Of a DNA stretch of 64,000 bases, positions 12,764-24,867 are shown piece after piece. The DNA comes from Stromatinia cepivora. Taxonomy: Eukaryota > Ascomycota > Leotiomycetes > Helotiales > Sclerotiniaceae. Under the pieces are notes generated by a model, which saw only the letters and a program-made list of their open reading frames with translations, was not told the origin of the DNA and made no database searches. A program made the position numbers and the translations under genes. The stretch lies in assembly GCA_014898415.1 (NCBI GenBank), contig RCTD01000001.1, positions 3,472,001 through 3,536,000 on the forward strand, in the 5' to 3' direction. The number at the start of each line of letters is the position of its first letter. Positions within the stretch are counted from its first letter, which is position 1.

Positions 12764-14036
12764 ATGGAGTCCTTATCAATTAATGATCTAGCTACAATCA
12801 TAGCAACAAACACAGAGAAGATTAGCAAGTACTTGCTTGATAATGATTTACCACTTCCGTCATTTGACGTTGATGCACTTAATAGGTCCCTCATATCATC
12901 AAATGCTCCAGAAATTGAAGCCGCTCGAGTTGCAGTTATCGATGCAACTCTTATGCTTCGCGACCTTATTCTTGGACCAAATCTTGCGGTATTAATGAGC
13001 TTGATGTGCGACGCATCATTCGCCATGCTATGACAAAACGTATATTCAGTGAAGCTCGAAAGGGGATTGTGACACATACAGCTGCGTCTAGGGTGTTAGC
13101 GGAAGACTCTCAGGTGGCTGATTGGGTTGGGGCAAATACCGATGAGCTTTGGCAAGCTGCATCACAAACTGTGAATGCCATGGTGAAATATCTTGGATCT
13201 TAAGAACTAAACGAAACGGTATGAGCAATCGAATAGGGTGTGAGACAAACTGATAATTTAGCTGATGACTTTTGGTAGGGTTTTGCACTCGCAAATGGAA
13301 CCGACAAATCTGTGTTTGATGTTTTGTCCCAAGATCCATCACGGGCAAGAAGGTTTGGAAATGCAATGAAAGCTTTCACGGAGGGAACAGGTTTTGATAT
13401 GCAATATGTTGTTGACAACTACCCATGGAAAGATATTGGTCAAGGCACCGTTGTCGATGTATTTTCCCTCTAACTATGCATTATTTATTTCGCTGATTAA
13501 ATTTACAGGTCGGTGGTTCTCATGGTTCTGCATGTACTTACCTTGCCAAAACCTTCCCAGGCCTCAATTTCATTGTCCAGGATATTCCGCCAGTAGTCGA
13601 GGCCGCCGCCAAAAACATTCCTTCGGAGCTTGCAGAAAGAATACAATTCATGGCCCATGATTTCCTCAAAGAACAACCCATCAAGAACGCAGACGTATAT
13701 TTCTTCCGATGGATATTTCACAACTGGTCCGATAAATACTGTATTCAAATCCTTCGCAACCATATTCCAGCACTAAAGAAAGGTGCACGCATTGTCATTA
13801 ACGACAATGTGCTTCCGGAGCCAGGCGTTTTACCTATTTGGCGCGAGGAAAGACTGAGATCGATGGATCTTACAATGATGGAGCTGCAGGATGCGAGGGA
13901 AAGGGAATTGGATGATTGGGCTAAGCTTTTTGAAGAAGCGGATAAGGGTTTTAGGTTTAAAGGGGGAAAGAAACTTGATCGGGCTAACCTTTGGATTTTG
14001 GAGGCGGTTTGGGAGGGGGATTCTATGGCTGGATAG
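12764..14036 (+). pseudogene. Broken plant-type O-methyltransferase (SAM-dependent)
   Basis: The start, MESLSINDLATIIATN, and the C-terminal catalytic domain are clearly an O-methyltransferase of the fungal sterigmatocystin-OMT/caffeate-OMT type. VVDVGGSHGSA (SAM motif I) is formed across intron 13459-13508, and FFRWIFHNWSD carries the expected catalytic His. The gene is disabled twice. Around 12979-12992, LILGP is joined directly to GINELDVRR in another frame; the dimerisation-domain stretch that normally lies between (roughly 40 residues) is missing. At 13201 the codon expected to be Gln (CAA before ELNET) is TAA. Downstream splice sites (GTATGA...GGTAG at 13219-13278, GTATTT...TACAG) and the frame to the stop at 14036 are intact, so the damage is probably recent. 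It could still yield a C-terminal fragment. Its former substrate, probably a phenolic or polyketide hydroxyl, cannot be inferred; no neighbouring biosynthetic cluster is seen. Confidence 0.82.
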
Positions 14037-17000
14037 TTTTGACGCCGTATGATTTTCTGGAGGAACAACCAGCCACAAGCTATCTTTTGCATTTGGTTGC
14101 TCTATCCCGAATAACCAAGGGTTCGGACATGCAATAGGGTTCTCCTGCATTCTCCAAATAGATTCTAACAATTTTCGTATTCTGCAGGTACCCAATAATC
14201 TGAAACTTCTGCCCCATACCTATTGGTGGTGCCCATATCTGCATTTGGAATAGTCAATCACTAATCAAGGACATTGTTCTCTTTGACAAGGAACTGAACA
14301 ACTCCCATCTCCCAACAGAGGAACACTACCCAAAAAACAATTCCCATACAACCGCAATCCTCTCTATAAACAGCACACCAAACAAAGAAAAGCCCCAAAA
14401 CAAGTCCCAAACAAATCCCCTCCAACCTCTCCACCAAACGAGAACAAATCCCATCCCTTCACATAAAACCACATTCCCCACCCCCAATCATTATCCCCCA
14501 TCTCCAAAAGCCAACTCAAAAAAATCACTTGCTAGACGACGAAACGCTTGTAACCAAAGGAACTGTTCCTTGAGACACAACTTTTGGAGTAACAAAAACT
14601 GAGCTTCAAGACCTCTGAGAGGGATTGAAAATACCCAGCACAACTTTCTTTGAAAAGTTGGATGTGTTGGAGGTAGGTATGCGATACACACATAGAGTAA
14701 CTTGCTAATATTTGATAGGGACGACCGAGGAGTTCGGGAGATGGGATGTACTGAGAACCTGTATACTAGGAATGGGGAACCTGGACTGGATTTTATGGGG
14801 GATTACGAACCTGATTCTCTTTTTTTGCTTTATAATAAATTCTTTACCGAGATGTTTTTTGGGATACTTTTTTTGGTGCATTGTTTGTGATGGTGATTTA
14901 GTTTGTGATGACATAATATAACATAACATGATGAAAAGCTTTGTGAATATTGTAATGTTATATATTATGAGTGAGAGTCTATGGAAACTATAATCTATTA
15001 TTATTATCTCGGAGATCATTGCAAACTTTTTGGTATATTTTGAGCGAAAGGAGGAAACCCACTCAATCTCTGCACGGTTTGTATTGTATTTCGAGTATAT
15101 TGAAGCATATATTAGGGTTGTAAAATGACCGTCATAGCAATACGCACTGTCAGATCACATCAATCAACCGCTTCCTTCAACTATCAAGCGCCATATCAAT
15201 ATTTCATACGGAAGTTTTGGATGATGGGAACCTGTATCTTCGGATTATATCACGTGATAATCGATTGTGGTTGTAAAATTTTGGGATGATGTCCCAAAAT
15301 ATATCTCCAAAATATATCTCCAAAATGTAATGTCATACATACTACGTCGAGTGTCTAACTCTATCAGGCCAAATGGTGTCAGATCGGTGGTAATAATATG
15401 ACTGACAATCTAAACTTAGTATATATATAGTAAGAAGTATATCGTGAGGTAGAATTTGAATACTATATGGTACGGCATGTCGTGTTGGTTTTCTGAGGAA
15501 TATCACGACGTAATCTCAGCTCCCTCCGGACAGCGAAGAGTCCACCTCATCTCAGAGAGCAGTGGAAAGAGCTAACGTTTCCTCCCTCACCTGAAATTTC
15601 TGCCTCATGCGCTCCCTCTCATCTTAACGTCCCATTTGTACTCTCGCTTCTGGATAAGTTCTTGTCCTTCGTGCGTCTGCTTTCTTACAAATTTCTTGTA
15701 CCAGCCCAGCAGGTAACGATCGAATTGAATTGATGCAATATGAGGCTGTCTTTCATTCATCAGTCGTTCATCTCCATGCTCAGCGCAAAAACCACGATAT
15801 TCGGTGAAATACGCCCGAATTGTGAACCGGTTTGAGCTTCCATCTACTCACTAACCTCATTCTCTGGGCCAGGTATGCCAAGAACATTATCCTGTTATGA
15901 CTGCGTACTCCGTCGTCAGCGAAATCATTCTTTATAGCAAATGCTGAACACTCAATAACATGGTCTGCTTCGTCAGTACCAAGTCACGTTTTCGACCAAA
16001 GTTCACATGATATCGACCGGAAGACATCTCCGTCAAGTACCGATATACTACCGAGGTTTTACCATGACCTCATGAGCGTATATTGAAAATATGCTGTGAC
16101 GGTGCGCCTGAGTGAGCAAAAGGAGTGTGTGTTTCGTACTCCCTCCGATTTCGCGCTGACCACTAGGCCTGATCATGATATCAAGAAATAATCTTCAGCG
16201 CTGTCGCAAAATAACATCTGAACGTCTCTGCACTATACCCATGGACTTCAGGCTCTATGCTCGAGCTCATTTTGTATCGCCACAAGAACTTGGAAAGCCC
16301 GAAAATAAAACTCATGCACACCGTCGCCTTAAGCTGACACCGACCGACTGTTTTGTTGCATATCTGTTTCGCCTGGATCCGCCTTTCTATATCCCTATTG
16401 TATGGTTGCACGGGAAGAATCATCGGATATATCCGATACAGGACAGTACACCAAAGCATTTGAATGGAAAGCAACTTGCTTTAACGCTTAGATACACCCG
16501 CAGCAAAACTAGACGATTCCAGCAAACTACCAAATCTCTCGATAATGCGGAAGTATGCAACGCAGTGTCAACAATGCCCAAAAAGTGATTTTGCAGAGTC
16601 GCACAGATGCGTCTCACACTCAATTCCACCATCGCGAATCGTGTCGCCCCACTCGTCATACGAGATTCCCATAACATCATTACATAAATTCCACAAAACA
16701 ACATCATCGACGAATATAATAAATTTTGTTGCATATCTCATTTTACGAGATGGATGGAGTTGCTGTTTTGGGTAATTCTTTGATCGTGGTGAAGTTTATG
16801 GTGAAAAGAAATAGTATACCTATCCCAATTGTGAGGATGATGAGGTGATTGGTTGAGAGACGTGAAGGGCACCCCTGAAATGATCTCGGATATTTGCTGA
16901 ATGCTAAGATTCTTTTGGGTACTCTTGTAAATATAAGCTGCGATCTTATTGTATTACATGTTTGTGCGAATTCCTCAATTGACATTCCAGTTGTCCTCTA

Positions 17001-17710
17001 TTCTAGTAATCATCATCATAACAACAGTAAAAATGTGCCATGTTGAAGCCGTTGTACTCTGTAGAGTACATTCAATTCAATTCCCTTACCTGACGAAAAT
17101 CCTCAACCTCAAAATACCCTCGCTCCTGACTCGAACCCGGAGCCGTTGCCTTATTATCCTGACTCAGTTTCTATAAGCTACCCCCAAAAAGATGTCAACG
17201 TAGACCCACCACAAACGAAAAACTGGGCCGTCAATCCAATTTCTTCATAATAACTGACTCGACCGAGGATTTACGATATGCAACAAAGATTTTACAAACC
17301 CTGAAAAGTCAGTGATAAGTGGATTTTGGGGGCTCTTTGGGAAGAAGCAGGACAGGGGAGATGAGCTGAATATGTAATGAACTGTAGGGAGATGGGATGG
17401 GAAGGTGGGGGTCGGGACCGCTGGATGGCTGGATGGCTGCAGACATGCGGCGGCATTGACGGGAGCGTACAGATAGGTGCAACGGTTTGGAAGCATAATC
17501 TTGCGTGTTTATTCTTGCTTCTCATGGTGTACGAAGATATGTATTGTGAAATTATGACATCGATCGCTACACGAATAAACTAAAAGTCGAAAACGAGGGG
17601 GCCTCAGGGAGGAATTGTGCGAGAAATGAAGAAAAGGTATAAGCCGTCGCAGACCAAACGCCCCCATCCGCAACCAGTTAAACGCTTGAAGAATGAGAGT
17701 TCCTCCTAAA
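14037..17710. other. Long intergenic region, no recognised gene
   Basis: About 3.7 kb. The longest frame (137 codons, 16175-16588, plus) has two overlapping opposite-strand frames and resembles nothing I know. A short direct duplication of TATCTCCAAAATA lies around 15300-15330. A tRNA-like TTCGAGT loop near 17130 on the minus strand does not fold into a cloverleaf. The right edge contains the end of the minus-strand gene that stops at 17711. Confidence 0.5.
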
Positions 17711-19753
17711 CTATCCTTCCTTTACAGCTTCAATAATACTTCCAGCCCAACAAGTTCCCATCCTCTCGCACTCTTCCACAATTCCAGCATCATCCCACCA
17801 CCACTTCCCGCCTTCGACATAACTTCCCCACAATTCTTTCCACAGCATTCTTCCCATCACACTCTTCAGCTGCCATTCCACTTGTTCTTCTCCATTTACG
17901 ATCCCAACACATGCCAGGAATTTCAGAGACGATGTGCAACTCCCCTCAGCCCATAGTCCGGCATCTGCCAACCATAATGGAAATAGACGGGTAGGGTTTA
18001 GACAACGAAATTGTTTCTCAAGATTTACTGTTAGGTGAGTATCAAGCCAAGCTCGCAGGCGCGGGCCAAGTGAAGAGGGGACTGGACAAGGATCGAGGAT
18101 GGTTAAGTAAAGAATGCCAGGCTGAGTGGTCCCAACTGCACTAACTGAGGTAGGTGAGACTGGGATTTCTGATGTTGAATTTCGGGCAGAGATGAGGGTA
18201 CGATGACACTCTTTGAGTATATTGGGGATAGAAGACGAAGGGAGTAAAGATGGTAGACCCAAAGAGTGAATTGCGACAAAAATATTCGATGCATAAGATA
18301 GTTGTGAAGTAGGGCCTGGAATGGCAAGAGGATGAACATTTGGATAAGATTTTGGCGACAGAGGGTTTGTGGAGATGTGGTGTATTTGTTTTTCTGGATT
18401 TAAAGCCGACAGGAAAGATGCAGAAGCTGTTTATGTGAGTATGCGAATAGAGACGATGGAGAGAGTACTCACCATGATTCTCGTACAATGAAAGCATCTT
18501 TCCACCTTGCGGTGCTCCAGTGAGCGCCCGGGAAGCATCACGTGTCCTAGCAACGCGATTGATCGCTCGCAGGGCAGTGAGCATCCAAAGCTGTTTTTCC
18601 AGCTCAAGTTCTCGATATACAGAAGCGTCGGCCACTTGCATCCATTCTTCCTTCAATCTTTCAAGGATAATCTTGTTGCTTGCGGCTTCCATTTTACGAA
18701 TATTCATTTGCAAATGTGTCTGCTCCGAGTTAGAAGGTGAGCGATTACGACCACGAGCTTTTCTCCTTCGTCGTGACCCCGAAGACTTCAATGAGGCTAT
18801 TGATGATGCCGTTTCTTCTGCCGGACATGCCCATGTTTCGGGAGGTCTCCATGAATCTGAGCGCCTATTCCTCGCTGTAATTGACCACTCGGTGGTTCTA
18901 GCACCGATGTCACTTCTAGAGCTTAACATTTTGGGAGAGCTTGGTATCTTTGGGGTTTCGGGATTGTGTGTAGGTGGAAGTGGGAAGTCATATGTTGAGG
19001 AAGTTGATGATAAAGTAGATCTAATATGTCAGCGAAAAGTTGATGGGGTAGGATAGCCTCTCTTACTCTCTTATGGTGGAATCTTGAATCTGAATTGGGA
19101 CTGTTCCTGAAGTGATATGAACGACAGTGGCAAGTTGTTCCGATGCACTGAAATCCTCACTTGGGGCGACAGTGATCTCAGTACTTTGAGTGACAAAAGA
19201 ATTTGGGCTCAGAGGCTGAATGAAACGATTCTTGCTTTGTCCATCTGCCATAGAGCCCCATGATGACTTGGTTCCGGCTGATCTTCCAGTATAACCAGAG
19301 AAAATAGACTCTAGCCAAAATCAGTTTGAGATCAATGTCAGTGGAATAGAGCTTACCGTCCGAAGGACTTCTCTCGGATTCTTGGTACGGTGGAACTGTT
19401 GAAAAGAATCCATTTACTGGAATACGCGTGATAGTTGTCGTAGTCGTTTCACGTACCTCTTGTGTTGATGTCTCCGAAGTACTGGTATAGCTTGACATTC
19501 GACGAGAAACTTTTGAAGACTGTTCGGTCCTAAATTCCGGTGACTTGGGGGAGGTCACAGCTACTGGGGCTGATATCTTCTTGTTGCCACCCCCAAAGAA
19601 TCCAAAGACAGAGTGCTTGATTGACTTGGATGAATCGCTGGAATTCGAGCTCCGTATTGACGGCGATGATCCTCTAGTAGACGTTTGGTCCTTGCGATGT
19701 TTCCTCTGGCCAACGGTTTCCCGTGTGGGATCGGTCCACGAAACATCGAACAT
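17711..19753 (-). CDS. Disordered protein with methyltransferase-like C-terminal region
   Basis: Four exons on the minus strand (19753-19357, 19310-19067, 19020-18473, 18426-17711) give 634 residues. All three introns are exactly 46 nt, with GTAAGC, GTAAGA and GTGAGT donors. Residues 1 to about 290 are Ser/Thr/Arg-rich and disordered. A helical part (MEAASNKIILERLKEEW, then ELEKQLWMLTALRAINR) leads into MLSLYENH, an alternating hydrophobic region (SYASNIFVAIHSLGLPSLL), KECHRTL and LYLTILDPCPVPSSLG. These align by eye with the later strands of the fungal class I methyltransferase fold, as in the gene at 1031-5742. The glycine-rich SAM-binding loop is not recognisable, so it may be a catalytically dead relative. 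The ATG at 19753 opens the only long first exon. Function is unknown. Confidence 0.72.
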
Positions 19754-21425
19754 ATTTGAAAAAAAATGTGGTTTGTAGCCGGTTGATTCTGCAAATGGAA
19801 GGAGGGGAAGTACCCTTGAAATTCAGCAATATGGACAAGAGGAAAGAAACATTAGTATACGTGGAAATGATTCACAAGAACGCAATGTGATATATGTCCT
19901 CCGGTCCTACCATAATGTTTGTTTCAGGAGGTCAAATATGTTATCGCTCATGCGAGGAGTTTTTCACTTGCATGGTGGAAGTTGCGGGATGTGGACTAGT
20001 CCCCCTCTCTTGAAGCATGGTTTCACATACTTTTTTTGCAGAATATCTCATCATTGAACTGCATCATCCCGTGCGCCGAGTGAGATCAGGTCGTCAATCC
20101 GGCTAGTAGCTTTGAAAGGTGGATGATGGAAGAGTTTTCTGAAGAACACAGCATTTGGTAAGCAATAGAAAATGAGAAAATATCAAATACCTGCTGTACA
20201 TGGTCGGACGACTCAATGAACAATGAATGCAATTTGGATGAGAATAGTAGAAAGGGGAAGTAAGAGCATGAAGGGAGGAAGGAACAAGGCATCTTACCTT
20301 CCACCCAAAAAAAAGTCTAATTCGGGTAGAGCCACAATCATATTTCGCAAATGTGATCAATAACAAACATCTATCAAGCACAACCAAAAAAAAACTTTCT
20401 TTTTATTTCTTATCACAACCCAAAAACCGGTATTGGTCAATCAAACATTTAATTAATAATTATTCTCTCAACGTTGAACGCTCTTCTTCCTTTCTTCCTT
20501 TCCATCCGAATTAATCAATAAAACCCGATATAGATTTTCGTCCGATCCATTCTGTAACTCAATATCTATCCAGTGGTCACGATTTTCAGGTGATTATTGT
20601 ATAACATGCATCTTCCCGAATCATGTCGTCTTCATCAATTGTTAATTCCCCTGTAGTGTTCACCACTTCCTGCAAATCTCATGCGGCTGCGGTCGGGACC
20701 AGGCCCAAAAGCTGTGTCCTGCAAGCCATAAAAAGGCATCACAGGCTGATCAGTAGGGTTATGTTTCACAACAAAAAGCCACAGGTTCACGAGAGCCCAT
20801 GATGAGATATAGAGAAGTGGTGGTACCTGCATTAATTTATTCAATATTTCCAATGGGAACATCCAATTCTTATGAACCTCATCGAGCTGCTGAAAGTTAT
20901 GCCAAGAGTAATGATTGGAAAGAATAGCATTGTGCCCGGAAACGTTGGTTCACAGAATATTCCGATCTATCACAAAGAGGCGTTCCCTCAATCATCATTA
21001 CTCAAATGTCATTATCCGTTCATTAGTATGCGAACCAAACTATCATTGTGTTCCCATTATATCCCTTGCCGAATTATGCAGTCCTACGCGGTAGTCCGCA
21101 GTGATGCCCGCTTCATCCCCAGTTTTAGAGGCCACAGCAAGGACTACTTTATACATAGAAAATCTACTCACAAAGTCATTGTTGTTTTTGATCATGAGGG
21201 GCTGGCAAAATTGATTGAACTGCAAGTTGAAGTTTACTTTCCGATCTATTATCTTCGACTGTCAAAGAGTTCCTCTTTCAGTCCAGATGCTTCCGCTGTC
21301 ATATCAGAAGTTTGTTCCGAAAACCACTCCAGCCTTTTACCGTTACTGTATAACTTCTAGCATTTCCCACGTTCTTCTCGTGTGCTTTAAGCTTGGCGAA
21401 AACTACATACTGCTGTCTATACATC
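19754..21425. other. Divergent intergenic region upstream of the purine permease
   Basis: About 1.7 kb between two divergently transcribed genes. It includes a 162-codon open frame (20872-21360, plus) in the presumed permease leader, and a 76-codon minus frame (20635-20862) with a hydrophobic start and the end FAGSGEHYRGINN. Neither is recognised. AT-rich, poly-A/T-bearing sequence lies at 20380-20480. No TATA box is obvious just upstream of 21426. Confidence 0.45.
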
Positions 21426-23447
21426 ATGCTATCTATCAAAGAGTATATCGACAATCTCAACACGAGAGCCTCCAAATCAACATTTGGCAGAGTTTTTCGC
21501 CTTGATGGATGTGGCCATGTATGTATTCGAATACTTAATCCGATTTTTATGAGATACTTACCAGTACTAGGAACAACAAAAGAAAAGTGCCAAATTCATC
21601 ACGGAAATCAGAGCTGGGGTGACGACCTTTTTCACAATGGCATATATCATCGCCGTCAATGTATGCAGAGTTCCTTGAAGAAATAGGACATCCTCTAACA
21701 TTGCTTTCAAGTCAACGGTTCTATCACAGAGCGGTGGCACATGTATTTGCTCCGACACAAAAGATCCGTCATGTGCGACAGATTCTGACTACGCCGCCTG
21801 TGTTCTTGGTTAGTAAAGATCTAGTTCTCGAATGTTCTGTTTTTGATACTGATTCTATCTAGATATCAATCGTGATATGATTACTGCTACTGCAGCAGTG
21901 GCAGGCATAGGATCTTTGGCATTTGGCTTCTTCACTAATCTACCGGTTGCTTTGGCGTGAGTATATACTCCAAAATAGTATTTTACAGACAGAGACTAAT
22001 ATCCTTAGACCTGGCATGGGCCTCAATGCATACTTTACTTATCAAGTTGTTGGATTCCACGGGACTGGGACTGTTCCTTATCGTTTGGCACTCACTGCAG
22101 TATTTATAGAAGGATTCATTTTCGTTTTCTTATCTTTAATCGGCATGCGACAATGGCTTGTAAAGGTAATACCTGCTTCAATTAAGGTCGCCAGCGGTGT
22201 CGGGATTGGCCTATTTCTAACAGAAACCGGAATGTCATACTCTGCAGGAATTGGTGCTATGACTGGCTCCGCAGTAACTCCGACAGCCTTAGGAGGGTGC
22301 CCTCCTCGCTACCTCGACGTCACAGGGGCTTGTACCAGTCATCAAATGACAAACCCTACGGTCAGATCCCCCTCCAGCATTATTCTCACCATAAAACCCT
22401 TTACTAATTTTCTGCAGATGTGGATCGGAATTATCTTCGGTGGTTTCTTAACTGCATACCTAATGGCATTTAGATTCAAATCTGCCATAATTATTGGTAT
22501 TGCAATTGTGTCTATCTTCTCATGGCCGTAAGTAAATCCAAGAGATTTTGCTTCACCGAACTTACATGTATACCAGGCGCGGTACAACCTTTACGTATTT
22601 CCCGTACACTCCCGATGGTGAATCACGTTTCCAATTCTTCAAACAAGTTGTCGCATTTCATCCCATCCGCAACACACTCGCTGCACAGGATTGGGATATC
22701 ACTGCTGCAGGCTCTCACTTTGCATTGGCACTTTTTACTTTCTTATATGTCGATATCATCGATTGTACCGCTACTTTGTATTCCATGGCACGCTTTTCAG
22801 GAGCAGTCGATACAAAAACTGGCGATTTTCCCCGCTCTACCATAGCATATTGTACGGACGCGATGACAATCTCCATTGGCTCTTTGTTTGGATGTTCACC
22901 TGTAACTGCATTCATTGAGTCTGGTGCTGGTATAACTGAGGGTGGCCGTACAGGCCTCACAGCTATCACAACTGGTGTCTGCTTTCTGATATCCATCTTC
23001 TTCGCTCCCATCTTTGCGTCAATTCCTCCATGGGCTACCGGATGTACCCTTATCTTGGTAGGATGTATGATGATGCGTCAAATTGTTTCAGTTAACTGGT
23101 CCTACATTGGCGACGCCCTCCCAGCTTTCGTCACTATCGTCTCGATTCCTTATACATACTCCGTCGCATATGGACTGATCGCCGGTCTGATGACATATAC
23201 TGCTCTCAACGGATCCGTGTATCTGACACAGAAGATTTCCATGGGTAGACTGGCTCCACCAGATGCCGACAATGCTGAATACTGGACATATAAACCAAGC
23301 GGTGGTACAGCACCATGGTTTATCAGAGTGGCCCATCGAAAGTTCTGGCATAGAGGCGATATGGAAAGCATCGATGGAAACTCGGCCACCATGGAGCATG
23401 AGTTAGCTGAAAAGAGACACTCCGAGGTCAGATCCTCTGACCTTTGA
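21426..23447 (+). CDS. azgA: AzgA-like purine (hypoxanthine-adenine-guanine) permease
   Basis: Seven exons (21426-21518, 21571-21660, 21730-21808, 21863-21956, 22009-22360, 22418-22527, 22577-23447) give 562 residues, close to the roughly 580 of Aspergillus AzgA. Family landmarks are in order: FITEIRAGVTTFFTMAYIIAVN (TM1 region), the Cys-containing SGGTCICSD loop, ATAAVAGIGS, LPVALAPGMGLNAYF, VVGFHGTG, DIIDCTATLYSMARFSG (near 332) and FIESGAGITEGGRTGLTA (near 390), the purine-binding signature of AzgA/NCS2 transporters. It should be a plasma-membrane H+ symporter for hypoxanthine, adenine and guanine; this is family inference. Intron 5 (22361-22417, GTCAGA...CTGCAG, branch TACTAAT) is 57 nt with no stop, so it can be read through in frame. 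The ATG at 21426 starts MLSIKEYIDNLN, a usual cytoplasmic N-terminus. All the key motifs are intact. Confidence 0.93.
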
Positions 23448-24867
23448 TCGACTCGATATATGCTCTGTACTTCCCACTTTGCGGTCATGGTTCATGGATA
23501 TTTAAACAATAAGTATTGGTATAGGACTCGAAATATGGTCTGACATAAAAATATTATATCGAATGGTATATTTGTTGATTTGATGGAGGGATGATTTATG
23601 GGCAAATTATAGCTTGCTTGAGGGTATGACCTATGAAGGAAGAGGTTTGATGGATGAATTATGGACGCAAAATAGAAGTAATGTAGTTACGTTCTTTAAA
23701 TAATCGATGTAGGAAATAAGATGGGAACCAGAATTTGTTTCTAACCACTGTGCTCCTGTGCTTCCACAAGAAGAGTTTATACAAGTGACTCGCAACTTCT
23801 GGGAACACTTCTAGTTATACTTACTATTTTACTCCAGGGCTTGAATCTCCTGAGCACAAAGCATTGCACGGTTTGTAAAAGCTGCGATTTTAGCCAAGGC
23901 AGATGTAATTTTCCAATTACTCGACACAAGAATGGAAATATCCAAGGCAAAAAATGAAAAAAGATGTAATTTTGAAAACCACCAGCATCTTCACTCCCAC
24001 AACAACCCTTTTTACAAGATTTACGTGGATATCAGAGTCAGAATCCGTACCTAAGAACAAAATCATCTAATCTTACCCTAAATTCATACCTAACTCTCAT
24101 CATTGTTCCGCCGACACAGACTCCTCAATATACCCTCTCCTCCCGTAAATATCCTTGTACACAATAAGAAGTCTAGCTTTACGTTCCTCTTCCTTTACCT
24201 TCTTTGCCTAAAATTCATCAAAATTAATTTTGCGAGGTCGAAATTACTGGTCGTTCTCTAGGCGGGCCATTTAGCTGGACTTGCATACTTTGATCTGTTT
24301 TGATTTTTAGAAGTATGTGGATGGTTTGTGTATGATATTTGAATCGTAGATTACGAGCTTGGAGATATTTGATGCTTTAAAGTGATTTATCTTTTCACAT
24401 CATTAACATGTAACTGAGTTAATAAGATCACGTTGCATTTAAAATAAACGATGATTTTCGGCTTTAGGATCACAAAAGAAATGTGTCAATTTTTTTTTTA
24501 GATATTGCTTGCTTAAAGTCTATGGTAGATTGAACATCATTCGAGTGCTCACTTGTGTGATGAGGTTAGGACAACAATTTTGCTTTGAACCATATCAACG
24601 CCAACATAAATCATGAATCAGCAGTAATGCCACCAATTCCAACCGCACTTCGCAAAATAGCTCAAATTCAAATCCCAAATCAAGCACCTTAACACCGCAG
24701 CTCACTTCTTGAACCACACACCAACAGTACTCGTCCGGCGTCGAATCTGAACAAGAAATGAAAGCAAAGAGCCAGGAGCTGGGGACGCGGGGCTGAGGAG
24801 AAGGGCCCGGGATATCATGCGGTGGGGATATTGAAAGACCCAGAATATATCCATATTCGTCGCAAAA
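23448..24867. other. Convergent intergenic region (permease / Argonaute 3' ends)
   Basis: About 1.4 kb between two genes that end towards each other, so it probably contains both 3' untranslated regions. AT-rich, with no open frame worth reporting and no repeat recognised. Confidence 0.5.

Noticed and set aside
16175..16588. 137-codon plus-strand open frame
   Set aside because: Overlaps two opposite-strand frames of similar length, shows no recognisable domain and has no clear promoter or intron context.
17105..17165. tRNA-like segment on the minus strand with a TTCGAGT loop
   Set aside because: The bases around the loop do not form a 5-bp T stem, and no acceptor, D or anticodon stems could be drawn.
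20635..20862. 75-residue minus-strand frame with a hydrophobic N-terminus
   Set aside because: Could be a small membrane protein, but nothing supports it beyond openness and composition.
20872..21360. 162-codon plus-strand open frame upstream of the permease
   Set aside because: Long for chance but unlike any family I know; it ends just before the permease start and may be leader sequence. Kept only as a note.
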